Source: Pricia antarctica
Lineage (GTDB): Bacteria; Bacteroidota; Bacteroidia; Flavobacteriales; Flavobacteriaceae
Assembly: GCA_011050085.1 (NCBI GenBank)
Contig: DRGL01000079.1
Location: forward strand, 62,001-126,000
Direction: 5' to 3'
Length of the DNA stretch: 64,000 bases
Under the pieces are notes generated by a model. That model was not told the origin of the DNA. It did not search any database and saw only the letters and a program-made list of their open reading frames with translations. A program made the position numbers and the translations under genes. Shown piece by piece: positions 17,442 through 27,490 of the stretch (the first letter of the stretch is position 1; each line of letters opens with the position of its first letter).

Positions 17442-18563
17442 TTACATTCTTTCCGTAGACCTGCTCTGCAATACCATATCGCCACTTGAGGTGCGTTGCA
17501 GATATACGACTTTATCATTGCCCTGATTATCCATTTGTAAAATGTTTACCATAGGCAAAGAAACATACTCCACTCCTGTTGCCACGGCCCATTCCTCCAC
17601 AGGTTCGGTCATTGATTCCTTGGTGTTGGCAATATCCTTATGATCTATTTTCATCACTGGTCGATTGGTATTGGACATCAAAAAGTACGTTTTGCCTTCC
17701 TTCTCATAAGAGATTATATCCAAAGGGGAATTTCCGGAACCTAGTTCGGCGACGGTTCTTCCCTTAGTATGCACGCCATTTTTCAGTTCATCCATCGGAA
17801 ACAAAACTAAAGGTGTACAGGTATAACTGGCCATTAGATAGTCTTTTCCGTCCATAGTAATGACATCAAAGGTTTTGATGGGAGATTGGGTTTCGTACTG
17901 CCCGTGAGCGGCATGGTAAATTTCCAATGAGGCATAGTCTTGGGTGTCAGAAAACGGAAAGGGAATACTTCTAAACGTAGATCCAAATTCTTTGTTGGAA
18001 AGACCGCTGACCAAAACCTTTCCATCGTGGTATTTCAAGTCGGAAATGGCCCAAACACGCAAAGGGCGTTCACGACCATCTTTGGCATCCTTATCCACCG
18101 CATCAGACAGTGCCATCTCAGAAAAATTTATCTGATCCAAAGGAACGTTTTCAAGCGTTTCTCCCTTCAGTCTCATAAGAATCGGGGTGCCGTCCATAGT
18201 GCTCACGGCAAAATATGGGGTTTTCGTGATTGGATGTACCGCCATATCACTTATTTCAATTTTATCTACCGTGGTGCCCAGGGCGGAAGCCACTTTAGTA
18301 TCAAAGCCTTTAATATCGATTTCGGCTTCCGATGCTTCGGATTTCGTATCTCCTAAATCCACAGCATATACGGTAGCATTTTTGGAATCCCCCAAAAACA
18401 GGATGCCTTCATGTCCGAAAGTTAGTTGATTGATGGAAGCGATTTCTGGATTGCCAAAGGTGAAGTTCGATGTCAATTCGGAATTGGATGTTGGATAGAT
18501 GGTCGCCGAAACGGTCAGAAGTAACAGGCCGGCCAATGCGAGAATAGGTAGCATCTTTTTCAT
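17442..18563 (-). CDS. Secreted protein, probable beta-propeller, 373 aa
   Basis: Signal peptide MKKMLPILALAGLLLLTVSA; FGHEGILFLGDSKNATVYAVDL repeats. Confidence 0.6.
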   Translation of the reverse strand: MKKMLPILALAGLLLLTVSATIYPTSNSELTSNFTFGNPEIASINQLTFGHEGILFLGDSKNATVYAVDLGDTKSEASEAEIDIKGFDTKVASALGTTVDKIEISDMAVHPITKTPYFAVSTMDGTPILMRLKGETLENVPLDQINFSEMALSDAVDKDAKDGRERPLRVWAISDLKYHDGKVLVSGLSNKEFGSTFRSIPFPFSDTQDYASLEIYHAAHGQYETQSPIKTFDVITMDGKDYLMASYTCTPLVLFPMDELKNGVHTKGRTVAELGSGNSPLDIISYEKEGKTYFLMSNTNRPVMKIDHKDIANTKESMTEPVEEWAVATGVEYVSLPMVNILQMDNQGNDKVVYLQRTSSGDMVLQSRSTERM

Positions 18564-18835
18564 ATAATTATAGCTTTTTATTTCTCTATAAATTATGCAA
18601 TTCCACTCTACCTGTGTTCATTGACCCGTTTAATTAACTTGAATTTAACAGGTTAGCATTTTCCCTAGGAATGAAAAGCTTACATATGTAAATCAACACC
18701 ATAAGAATTCTTTTTTATCAAGTCTAACACAAGGGTTTTTAGTACTAATCGAAATACAATAATTTGTACTAGAAATTACTAATAAGAACATTAATACCTT
18801 CTAATTGACAGACTTTTTTAGACAATATAGAAACT

Positions 18836-18861
18836 AAAAAAGCGGGATACATATCCCGCTT
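18836..18861 (-). terminator. Rho-independent terminator for the DUF4382 gene
   Basis: Minus strand AAGCGGGATATGTATCCCGCTTTTTT. Confidence 0.85.
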
Positions 18862-18883
18862 GGTACTTGATAATTTGGTTTTG

Positions 18884-19762
18884 CTATTCTTCTAACATCA
18901 ATTCAATGTCTTGAACCGTTTTATTAGCCACATTTATTTGTACGTCGTCAGCTGTTTGCATGAGGTAACCCAGTTTTTCGACTTTAACGGAATATGATCC
19001 TGCTTCTAAGCCCATCAGCATATAACTACCATCAACATCAGAAAAGCTTGTCGTGTTTAGGGTATCTGAAACATAAACACCAATTTGAGCTCCTTCGACA
19101 CCTACAGAAATCTCCTCTTTTATTTCCGTAATAATGCCACTTAAAGTACCTGTAGTAGACAAATTACTCGCTTTAATTACAGGTTTAAAATTAAATCCAG
19201 TGATATTTGGTAGTCCACCTTTAGCTACAAAGGATTTACTAACATCGAAGTCAAGTAACAGGTCGGATGTCAGTCCGCCGTTTACACTTATACCAGGTTT
19301 AATAAAAATTTTGATTCCTGACTGTTCTCCGCTAGGTACTTTTAGGTCATAGTTTGTACCATTCTTAAGCACAACATTCACACCTTTGACATAAACTCGT
19401 ATAAGATCATAGGTTCCAACCGGTATATCTGTATTCACCAAAGTTTCGGTTACACCATTGGTTAGATCTAATAGATTTACCTGAACCTCATTTTCCATCA
19501 GTAAAACAAATGGGTTTCCAGAGTCTATTTCTAAGTTCGTATCTGTGCTATCAATTGTTTGATTTTCCGATTTACCTTTGAGTCGGGCTTCAACTTTAAA
19601 AATAGTCACATTGGCTTCTTCTACCAAATCATGGGGGAAGGGAGCGTCGGTCAATTTAACCGATAGCCTGCCGTATTCCCTATTTCCATCATCGTTGTCT
19701 GAGCAGTTAATAAATAATAAACTCAAAGCAATAATAACAATTAAAGAAATGTTAGATTTCAT
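18884..19762 (-). CDS. DUF4382 domain lipoprotein with C-terminal carboxypeptidase-regulatory-like domain
   Basis: FINCSDND lipobox; YGRLSVKLTDAPFPHDLVEEANVTIFKVEA; C-terminal GAQIGVYVSDTLNTTSFSDVDGSYMLMGLEAGSYSVKVEKLGY. Confidence 0.85.
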   Translation of the reverse strand: MKSNISLIVIIALSLLFINCSDNDDGNREYGRLSVKLTDAPFPHDLVEEANVTIFKVEARLKGKSENQTIDSTDTNLEIDSGNPFVLLMENEVQVNLLDLTNGVTETLVNTDIPVGTYDLIRVYVKGVNVVLKNGTNYDLKVPSGEQSGIKIFIKPGISVNGGLTSDLLLDFDVSKSFVAKGGLPNITGFNFKPVIKASNLSTTGTLSGIITEIKEEISVGVEGAQIGVYVSDTLNTTSFSDVDGSYMLMGLEAGSYSVKVEKLGYLMQTADDVQINVANKTVQDIELMLEE

Positions 19763-20042
19763 AGGATTAGGGTTTAGAATTATTAAAATAGGTTTATGAT
19801 TGGCATAAACCTTATAAGGAATTTAAAACGATCAAATCCCTATTTAAATTTGAATAATTCGACGAATTACCTGCTTAAAACCTAAACACTAGATTAAAAC
19901 GAAAAATAAACAATGAACTAACCTGATTTTTGGTGAACTGGAAGGTCTAGGAAACATTTTGTCTATATCCTCAAAATAAACCAAAGTCGCATTGCAAGAG
20001 ATTTGCATAACAAAGATGGATAGCTGAAAAGAACGAAAAAAG

Positions 20043-20930
20043 TTACCAATTGATAAATGAAACTCCAAGGCCAAAAGTGGTTTGATGATGGTTGTAATCC
20101 ACAAGGGTTTCGCCATAACCCGTAAAAAATTGTGCCTGTAGGTTCAAATCCTTGTTTATAGGATAGAGATAATTAAATTCAAGGCTTCCGCGATTATCTT
20201 TTAAGGTAAATGTATTGGTGCCTATAGCATAAAACGTATTTTTTTTTAGCTTATAAATTGCGGTGACCCTACCATTTCCGATATAACTCGTTATCAACGG
20301 ATTTTCATCTTCCTCATCACTAAGTCGAATCCAGGGACTTACATAAAGTTGGAGGTTTTCACTCTCGAAAGCAAAATTAAAAATAACCCGGTTCCAGCTT
20401 CTAGACCTTGGTATATCACGACCGTTGGATTGATGGTTGAAGGTGACTCCGGCCATTTTTAAGGTAAGACCGGCAATCTCAAGGTTCAACGGAAAATTAA
20501 GCATCAATTCCGGTTCATAATTTAACTCCCTAAAGGCCCGTGATATCTCGGTATTATAGATTTGCCAATGTGCTTTTTGGGTGTAGCCGACCCACAAATC
20601 TCCCACTCCAAAAAAAAGTGATTGAGCGACTTTGGTTTTAAAGCTTAACTGAAATTTTGCCTCGTAATTATTGAACTCTTTGGGCACTGTTGAAGAATAA
20701 ACGGGATTTTCGCTTAGCGGTAATGTATTCGGATTATTAGACCATCTTCCGGCAGTCACATATACGGGTTTATAGGGGGTAAACTTAAAGTTACCCTGTC
20801 TATTTTCCTTATCCAAATCCCAAGTGGTGGATAGTGATCTAAGTTCACTTTGGTCTTTTGTAAGCTGTTGCGCTTTCGCTATTATAACGGATAGAAATAA
20901 TAGCATCCATAAAAGGTTTTTTCTTTTCAT
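20043..20930 (-). CDS. pldA: Outer-membrane phospholipase A
   Basis: AGVTFNHQSNGRDIPRSRSWNRVIF matches the PldA catalytic His/Ser region; start at MKRKNLLW preferred. Confidence 0.85.
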   Translation of the reverse strand: MKRKNLLWMLLFLSVIIAKAQQLTKDQSELRSLSTTWDLDKENRQGNFKFTPYKPVYVTAGRWSNNPNTLPLSENPVYSSTVPKEFNNYEAKFQLSFKTKVAQSLFFGVGDLWVGYTQKAHWQIYNTEISRAFRELNYEPELMLNFPLNLEIAGLTLKMAGVTFNHQSNGRDIPRSRSWNRVIFNFAFESENLQLYVSPWIRLSDEEDENPLITSYIGNGRVTAIYKLKKNTFYAIGTNTFTLKDNRGSLEFNYLYPINKDLNLQAQFFTGYGETLVDYNHHQTTFGLGVSFINW

Positions 20931-20944
20931 TACAAATCTCATTG

Positions 20945-21238
20945 CTATTGTCCACCAAATATTGCTAATCCATCCTTCTGCAAAACATAGCCTTTCCAAC
21001 TTATCAGGGTATAGGATGAATTTGTCCAATTGCCCTCGTTTGTTTTGTTCAAGACCATTCCCTGATCTTCATTAGGCAAAAAGAGTTCGGCTTTGGTGTT
21101 TGCGTTATTAAACAAAATATATGCGGGTTTACCTTCTGTCATTGCACCATCTTTCAATGGGTTGAGTTTGATGTTTAGGGTAGTCAGTTCCAAACAGGTT
21201 TGTTTCAATTCGGAATAGGAGCTACCGTTTTGAAACAA
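20945..21238 (-). CDS. Hypothetical protein, 97 aa
   Basis: ORF between pldA and a lipoprotein gene; KAELFLPNEDQGMVLNKTNEGNWTNSSYTLISWKGYVLQKDG. Confidence 0.55.
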   Translation of the reverse strand: MFQNGSSYSELKQTCLELTTLNIKLNPLKDGAMTEGKPAYILFNNANTKAELFLPNEDQGMVLNKTNEGNWTNSSYTLISWKGYVLQKDGLAIFGGQ

Positions 21239-21250
21239 ACATGCTGCTCT

Positions 21251-21763
21251 TCATTGCGCACAGTCCGTTTTGGACAGGGGCATTGTAGAGGAATAATTGA
21301 CCGTATTCACATCTTTGAATAGGCTTCCATCTTCATTTAATTCGCCATACCCCTCTATCAATTGATCGTCGCTGAGCATAAAAGCAACCTGCCTTTTACT
21401 TTCGACACCTTCCGATTGAAAGGTATAGGTACCAATGAGTTTACCATCGTTAAATTCTCCTTTATATGTTCCAGTGTTTTTATCTTTTTCCGCCAATGCA
21501 TAGGTCAAATTAGCTTCCACTGGATTGTCGGAATTTGTAATTTCCAAGTTGACCGTACTACCATTCCCATCATACCTATAACAGCCTTTTTCGAGGGTTG
21601 GTGCCATGGTCATTTCCTCTTCCACAGGCTCTTGCTTCATGGTTTCATCGGTACTTTCTTTCTTGTTTTTACAGTTGAAAAATGAGAAGGCAACCAATGT
21701 GACCAAGATTATTTTTTTACTTGCAGCGTTACATTGTGCGTTTTTAGTATTTGAATGTTTCAT
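21251..21763 (-). CDS. Lipoprotein, 170 aa
   Basis: FSFFNCKNKKES lipobox; beta-rich. Confidence 0.7.
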   Translation of the reverse strand: MKHSNTKNAQCNAASKKIILVTLVAFSFFNCKNKKESTDETMKQEPVEEEMTMAPTLEKGCYRYDGNGSTVNLEITNSDNPVEANLTYALAEKDKNTGTYKGEFNDGKLIGTYTFQSEGVESKRQVAFMLSDDQLIEGYGELNEDGSLFKDVNTVNYSSTMPLSKTDCAQ

Positions 21764-21786
21764 AATTTTCAGTGTTAAGGTTTTGA

Positions 21787-22572
21787 TTAGTCTATTTTTT
21801 TGAAAATGGTTAAAATACCCGATGGGTTTGATAAGGTCAATCGATTATTTTCTATGGCATAGGTAGTGCTGCTCTGTAATGCATTTAAAAATTCAGCTTC
21901 TTTGTTGTTCGGTTCACATAGCATTCTCGTGGTCGTAACATCGGTAAACCGAAGCCATCCTTTTTCGAAGAACAATGTACCATGCATTTGATTACAGCCA
22001 GCAAAACCTGAAAATGTATTTTCGGCCGCTTTAATATCCATCCTAGGAAATTCTTTGCTGAAATCTGCTTTGGTAACCGTTTTTCCATGTAAAGATTCGA
22101 GTACCCAAATATCATGCAACCGGTAATCCGTTTTATATGCGCCACAGCCTTCAAAATTTTGAACTTCGGATGCGGTACCTTGTTTTAGGTCAACCGAAAC
22201 TGTATACGGAGAAACTTTTCCGGACATGGCATTGGTACATTCCGCTTGCCGTATTTCAAGGCTCATTTTGGTGGAAGCCGTTTTTACGTCATACCTTTTT
22301 ACATTGCCATCCTGTGCTAAAATGGGATGGGTAGGTGGAAAGACAATTGAATCTGATGGCGTTTTAAAGAGAATCAGATTATCAGAAATGCTTACGCTCC
22401 AAAAGGGTTCGGTTCCGGTAGCTTCAAAATAGATTTGGGAATCGGTCACTTGGGAAGCCAAATCCACTACATGTTTTTGACCATCTTCCTTACTTTGTTC
22501 CTGATTAGAACGATTCGATTTACAGCTCATGCATAAAAGAAGTATCAAGGCAATGTTAAGGTAAAACCGCAT
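21787..22572 (-). CDS. META domain lipoprotein with N-terminal COG3650-like domain
   Basis: CMSCKS lipobox; EATGTEPFWSVSI; C-terminal FAGCNQMHGTLFFE..FTDVTTTRMLCE. Confidence 0.8.
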   Translation of the reverse strand: MRFYLNIALILLLCMSCKSNRSNQEQSKEDGQKHVVDLASQVTDSQIYFEATGTEPFWSVSISDNLILFKTPSDSIVFPPTHPILAQDGNVKRYDVKTASTKMSLEIRQAECTNAMSGKVSPYTVSVDLKQGTASEVQNFEGCGAYKTDYRLHDIWVLESLHGKTVTKADFSKEFPRMDIKAAENTFSGFAGCNQMHGTLFFEKGWLRFTDVTTTRMLCEPNNKEAEFLNALQSSTTYAIENNRLTLSNPSGILTIFKKID

Positions 22573-22597
22573 CGATTTGAATTTAATATTGGTTCTT

Positions 22598-23071
22598 TTA
22601 ATTAGCTACTTTCTTGAAGCGCATCATTGACACCTCGTTCATCATCAAGTTCAACTTGCCATCCGCATCAAAACTGTACGCATTGATTTTTTTCATCATA
22701 GTACGGAATTGCTGTTCGCCTTGTCCGCAATACATCATTGTACTAGGGCCGGGTTCGCCAAAGGAAATCGACTTCGCATTTAAGGTATAGGGTGCAGAAT
22801 AGCCATTGCAGCCGCTGTTTCCGATAACTTCATTGCTACCTTTGTCGAACTTAAATTCTGGCTTCTTGTCGGGAAAGAGTCCTTCGAAAGCAATTCGCGG
22901 CCCTGAGATATACTCCAATTGCCAAGTGGCATTATACAATTGGTCGTTTTGAACCATATTTTTCTGTGTTCCACACGATGTTACCAAGGATAATATCAGA
23001 ACAAACACAATAGATTGAATCTTCGTACGTATGAGTTTAATTGCTTGTGGTCTCTTACAAATCATGTCCAT
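22598..23071 (-). CDS. META domain lipoprotein (HslJ-like)
   Basis: VTSCGTQK lipobox; WQLEYISG...FKFDKGSNEVIGNSGCNGYSAPY...FGEPGPSTMMYC. Confidence 0.82.
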   Translation of the reverse strand: MDMICKRPQAIKLIRTKIQSIVFVLILSLVTSCGTQKNMVQNDQLYNATWQLEYISGPRIAFEGLFPDKKPEFKFDKGSNEVIGNSGCNGYSAPYTLNAKSISFGEPGPSTMMYCGQGEQQFRTMMKKINAYSFDADGKLNLMMNEVSMMRFKKVAN

Positions 23072-23563
23072 ATGTATATTTTCTATTACAAGGAATACCT
23101 CTAAATGTTAAGCGTAAAATTATTGAAAACCTTTACATGAATAACATTCGAAACATTAATTATTAGGTAAGGATAAATCTATACCCGAATTTAGCAAAAC
23201 TCTTAACCTATATAAATGTCCGGTAAAAACAATACATGGTTCTTTACTGGACATAGATACTTATTATATATAAAATAATTTCTAATGTATCGGGATGAAT
23301 CCGGAATTATTACGTCCCGATAATTTGAACAGCACCTTTTACGAGTTGACAATAAAGCGTGGATAATACCGGGCAACCAGCCAATAGGGTAAGCAGCACG
23401 CTGATTAAAAATGTTGTTGCTGGACCGTGGTTCATAAATACGGTCAAGGGTGGTAACAGATTAAATTCCTCACTTGTTTTGATAAGATCGAAAACTTGCT
23501 TTTTGATAGATTCGGATATACCTACTGCAAGACAACATCTTGGGTAGCCGATTGAAAATTAGT

Positions 23564-23925
23564 TTAAAAGGATAGCTCTGCCCTTGACGCCAAGTTAGCC
23601 GAAATAGTGTGTGGGATTCCGTCTTGGAACATAGCATCACGTTGATGCTCATTAAGTGCCTTATTGAACATCTGCACGTCATCGATATTTATTTCAAAGT
23701 ATTCACTGCTCCAGCCCGACCATCCAATATATTCCAGCGTAGGGTCAGAAACTTGTCCCGCATGTGGTTCGCTGCCCAATTCATATCCATTACCAAACCA
23801 GGGCACGGCCATGCCATCATAGAAGACAGTAATAAGCTGCCACTGGTTAGCAGCTCCCGTGTTAACCTTTTACCATTCGAAACATGAAAATATAAATTGA
23901 GTGTTTCACCTAATAAAAGATGACA
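23564..23925 (-). pseudogene. Decayed LamG/concanavalin-like domain gene fragment
   Basis: Minus strand GETLNLYFHVSNGK [frameshift] VNTGAANQWQLITVFYDGMAVPWFGNGYELGSEP...YIGWSGWSSEYFEINIDDVQMFNKALNEHQRDAMFQDG; LamG-like hallmarks in two frames, no complete ORF. Confidence 0.6.
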
Positions 23926-23926
23926 T

Positions 23927-24544
23927 ATGTTTGAGTTACAATTACATTTCGAGAGAAATATAGAAAGGAAACAAGAAAAAAACGATGAAGGTCAACTTCA
24001 AATCGTGGGCTTGACAATTGAGGACGGAACGGTTATGACCCATGTGCAGAATATCGACTTGATGCAGCAACGACCATTTAATTACTTCAGATCTTGGCCT
24101 AATCATCGAGGTACTTTCCAAAATCCCGTTAAAATTGCTACTATAAATCGCAGCAACCCCTATTTTGGATACGTTATACGTGCCATTGAACTTGATAATT
24201 CATCACAAAGGCAGGCAGACCTCGAACGCTATATTGAAAGCATTCGCCAAACAGCTCAATTGGTCGTTGATGGCGGTGGTCTTCCCACTGTAGATGCCAT
24301 TTGGCTAGGAGGTAATGCCCCAGGATTGAATGACGATATTTTCAAGGATGATGATGATAAAATTGGGGTATCGGCAAGAGTTTATCGTAATTACGGACTA
24401 GAATTGGCTAGGCCTAACCGCGTTATCGATCCACCGGTCGCAGGTGCACTAATACCTGGAACCACAAAATATACACAATTATTATTTCGAGGCAGCGGGG
24501 CTTCTTGGCGTCTAAACGTTTATCTAGAAGCTATATGGACATAA
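23927..24544 (+). CDS. Hypothetical protein, 205 aa
   Basis: Complete ORF; no recognised family; VYRNYGLELA...DDDDK...LLFRGSGASWRLNVYLEAIW. Confidence 0.6.
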   Translation: MFELQLHFERNIERKQEKNDEGQLQIVGLTIEDGTVMTHVQNIDLMQQRPFNYFRSWPNHRGTFQNPVKIATINRSNPYFGYVIRAIELDNSSQRQADLERYIESIRQTAQLVVDGGGLPTVDAIWLGGNAPGLNDDIFKDDDDKIGVSARVYRNYGLELARPNRVIDPPVAGALIPGTTKYTQLLFRGSGASWRLNVYLEAIWT

Positions 24545-24584
24545 AGAATATGTATGTGCGCGTATAGCGTATTACCGCTCAGAA

Positions 24585-24628
24585 TAAAAAAAAGCTAAGT
24601 ATCAGACAAAGTGGCTGATACTTAGCTT
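24585..24628 (-). terminator. Rho-independent terminator for the metalloprotease gene
   Basis: AAGCTAAGTATCAG-N9-CTGATACTTAGCTT perfect 14 bp stem with T-run on the minus strand. Confidence 0.85.
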
Positions 24629-24673
24629 ACTATTCTGTCTTGGTAAACGAAAACAGATTAAACTAAATTAAGT

Positions 24674-25834
24674 TTATTTTTTACTACCACCTACAAAACC
24701 TATAGGCTTAAGCAATACCTCCATCTGGGCAATATTAAGACCTGGATTGTCTGCAGTTCCTTCTGCACCAAGTTCGCTAATATCTACACCAGGTGTTCCC
24801 TTAGGTAAATCATAGGATTCCCCTACAGAGGCCGAACCGTAACCCAAATCTCTCATAGATCCGGCAGTAATGCGACTCAATGGGTTTTCGCCCAAATTTA
24901 AGAAGCCAGTCATTAGTTCATTGTTCAAAGTAGCTTCTCTCCAGTGACTTAATCTTGTACCTGGACCACCCATATTTTCTACAGGTAATTCATCCGTTCC
25001 ACCTTCAGCGTTCCAAAAGACATTTGCTTTTTGTCCTAAAAAGTATGGATTGCTATCCGGACCTGCCCTTAATGTTCTATCAAAACCGAAAGGAACGGTG
25101 TTCCAAAGTGTTCCCACACCTAAAACGTGTCCCATTTCATGCACAATTACCTCTTCGAACAAACCTATTTCTTCAAGAAAATCCAAATCATCCACATCAA
25201 AAAACATAACACCGGACAAGGTTAAAAAATCTTCGGTACGCACGAACCGTGGTCCGGCTTGCCCTAGTATTTGTCCAGGTCCATCTATTGGTGCCAAGGC
25301 TACCTCGATTACAATATCATCGATAGTACCTTCTATATCAGGAAAACCTTCAAAAGCAGAAGGTATCGGACCTTCTTCTGATGGAACATCTTTAATTATT
25401 ATACGTTCCCATCGCGCTGCTGCAGCTTCAAAGACCTCAACCTGTCTATCGGTCGGAGGTAATAAAAAATTTAAGGTAATATTATAGCGACCACGATCAG
25501 CGCTGGACTTATCGGTTTTACTTGAGCCTACGTTATTCGAGTTATCTATCATAACTGGTTCAACAGGATTAGGCTTTAAAGCAATAGCTATATCTTGTGT
25601 CTCGGAAACCGTAGTCTCATCCACATCATTGGTAATAACCGCTTCCTCAGAACAGGAAACGAAAAATAATACACCTAAGATAACGCTAAAGCTTACAAGC
25701 CGGCGTACTTGATTCCCAAGTGTTTGAGAGGATACTAGCTTAGAAAGCCGTAACCTTTCTTTCATTTTAAAAGTGTTGATCATAATTACAAAATTTTGAG
25801 GGTTAAAACTATTGTGAATACCACAACAGTCCAT
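24674..25834 (-). CDS. Leishmanolysin-like zinc metalloprotease lipoprotein
   Basis: FFVSCSEEA lipobox; EEVIVHEMGHVLGVGTLW HExxH; downstream ENMGGPGTRLSHWREATLNNELMTG typical of leishmanolysin-like proteins. Confidence 0.85.
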   Translation of the reverse strand: MDCCGIHNSFNPQNFVIMINTFKMKERLRLSKLVSSQTLGNQVRRLVSFSVILGVLFFVSCSEEAVITNDVDETTVSETQDIAIALKPNPVEPVMIDNSNNVGSSKTDKSSADRGRYNITLNFLLPPTDRQVEVFEAAAARWERIIIKDVPSEEGPIPSAFEGFPDIEGTIDDIVIEVALAPIDGPGQILGQAGPRFVRTEDFLTLSGVMFFDVDDLDFLEEIGLFEEVIVHEMGHVLGVGTLWNTVPFGFDRTLRAGPDSNPYFLGQKANVFWNAEGGTDELPVENMGGPGTRLSHWREATLNNELMTGFLNLGENPLSRITAGSMRDLGYGSASVGESYDLPKGTPGVDISELGAEGTADNPGLNIAQMEVLLKPIGFVGGSKK

Positions 25835-26025
25835 TTCTAATTATGCTATGAATATAATGTAATTATAATCCTACATTAAACTCTTACTCCGAGAAAATTA
25901 ACTCAATACCTCGAAATTTTAACGATATTACTTTTATTGTTAAATTTGTTTAACCACCATATATTCCTCAATACCTCGATGAATACTTATCTTTATACCC
26001 AAGAAAGATTTAACAAAGACAGTTC

Positions 26026-26595
26026 TTGCAACAGATAAAAGCATACTTAGATCAAATTGCTGTAATCTCATCGGCAGATTGGGAATTCTTCACTTCAAAA
26101 CTACAGCGCCGTATTATAAAGAAGAAAGCGGTGTTTTTAAAATTGAACGCGGTCGAGGACCATATATCCTTTATCGAATCGGGAGTAGTGCGCATATTTA
26201 TTCCCAAAGATGATCCGGATAAGGAAATCACGTTCGGTTTTAGTTTCGAAGACCATTTTATTAGCGCCTACGATTCGTTTCTTACCCAAAAACCATCTGC
26301 CTATCAGTTGCAGGCCCTAACGGAAACTCATTTGCTGAGCATCACCTATGCGGATTTGCAGGCGGTCTATAAAAATACCCAAATCGGTAACCTTATCGGT
26401 AGGCTAACCGCGGAGCGATTATTTCTATCCAAATCAAAAAGGGAACAAGACCTTTTGAATCTTACGGCAGAGGAACGCTATAAATCATTATTTAAAGAGC
26501 GGCCTGAACTTATAAAGGAAATTCCCTTGAAATATATCAGCTCGTACATTGGTGTTACCGCGCAGGCCTTGAGCAGAATACGAAAACGCTTGTAG
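26026..26595 (+). CDS. Crp/Fnr family transcriptional regulator
   Basis: cNMP-binding-like FIESGVVRIFIPKDDPDKEITFGF and C-terminal HTH IPLKYISSYIGVTAQALSRIRKRL; start codon uncertain. Confidence 0.85.
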   Translation: MQQIKAYLDQIAVISSADWEFFTSKLQRRIIKKKAVFLKLNAVEDHISFIESGVVRIFIPKDDPDKEITFGFSFEDHFISAYDSFLTQKPSAYQLQALTETHLLSITYADLQAVYKNTQIGNLIGRLTAERLFLSKSKREQDLLNLTAEERYKSLFKERPELIKEIPLKYISSYIGVTAQALSRIRKRL

Positions 26596-26739
26596 AATTA
26601 TTTCCAAAAAACAATCAATGTTCTCTTTTACGTTCCAATCCAAATACCAGATTAATGGAACGGTACAGGTAAACCGATTTATTGATTTGGGTTCATTGTT
26701 TCCCTAAAGACTGCAAATTATCTTTACAAAAAAAAAGCG

Positions 26740-27483
26740 ATGATCATATTAATTTTTGTTTTGGTACTCTGGTACGGTGGCCTATTTTTCCAATCTTTCT
26801 TTTTACACCGGTATGCGGCACATCAAGTATTCACCATGTCAAAAACGGTGGAACGCATAACCTTTATACTCACTTGGATCTTTCAAGGTTCAAGCTATTT
26901 AAGCGCTTATGGGTATGGCATAATGCATCGTATGCACCATGCGTATACCGATACCGAAAACGACCCCCACTCCCCTTCCCATGATCCAAACCTTTTTGCA
27001 ATGATGTGGAAAACCAAAAATATATACCAAGATATCAATAGACAGCGCATTGAAGTGGAACCACGTTTCACCAAAAATGTACCTCAGTGGAGCGCTTTTG
27101 ATAGATTTGCGAGTTCACGGATTTCAAGGGTATTGTGGATTTCACTCTATATCCTATTCTTCGTATACTTTGTAACTGCTTGGTGGCAATGGTTGCTTTT
27201 GCCGATAACCTTTTTAATGGCACCTATTCATGGCGTTATCATCAACTGGTTCGGACATATTTATGGCTATGTAAATTTTACAATGAAAAATACTAGCAAA
27301 AATCTCTTTCGCTTCGACTTTTTGATGATGGGTGAAGGCTATCATAATAATCATCACAAACACGCAAACCGCGCTAATTTTGGGGTGAAATGGTATGAAA
27401 TCGATATAACCTATTTGATTATAAGAGTCTTGGATGCTGTTGGATGCATTCAGTTGAAACCGATTCCTGTAAAGAGCAGATAA
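26740..27483 (+). CDS. Fatty acid (acyl-CoA) desaturase
   Basis: His boxes HRYAAH, HRMHHAYTD, GEGYHNNHH. Confidence 0.88.
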   Translation: MIILIFVLVLWYGGLFFQSFFLHRYAAHQVFTMSKTVERITFILTWIFQGSSYLSAYGYGIMHRMHHAYTDTENDPHSPSHDPNLFAMMWKTKNIYQDINRQRIEVEPRFTKNVPQWSAFDRFASSRISRVLWISLYILFFVYFVTAWWQWLLLPITFLMAPIHGVIINWFGHIYGYVNFTMKNTSKNLFRFDFLMMGEGYHNNHHKHANRANFGVKWYEIDITYLIIRVLDAVGCIQLKPIPVKSR

Positions 27484-27490
27484 TCGGGAC

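Noticed and set aside
17940-18356. 138-aa plus-strand ORF
   Set aside because: Antisense to the well-supported secreted protein gene 17442-18563; composition not protein-like.
25050-25487. 145-aa plus-strand ORF
   Set aside because: Antisense to the metalloprotease; Ser/Pro-rich translation typical of spurious shadow ORFs.
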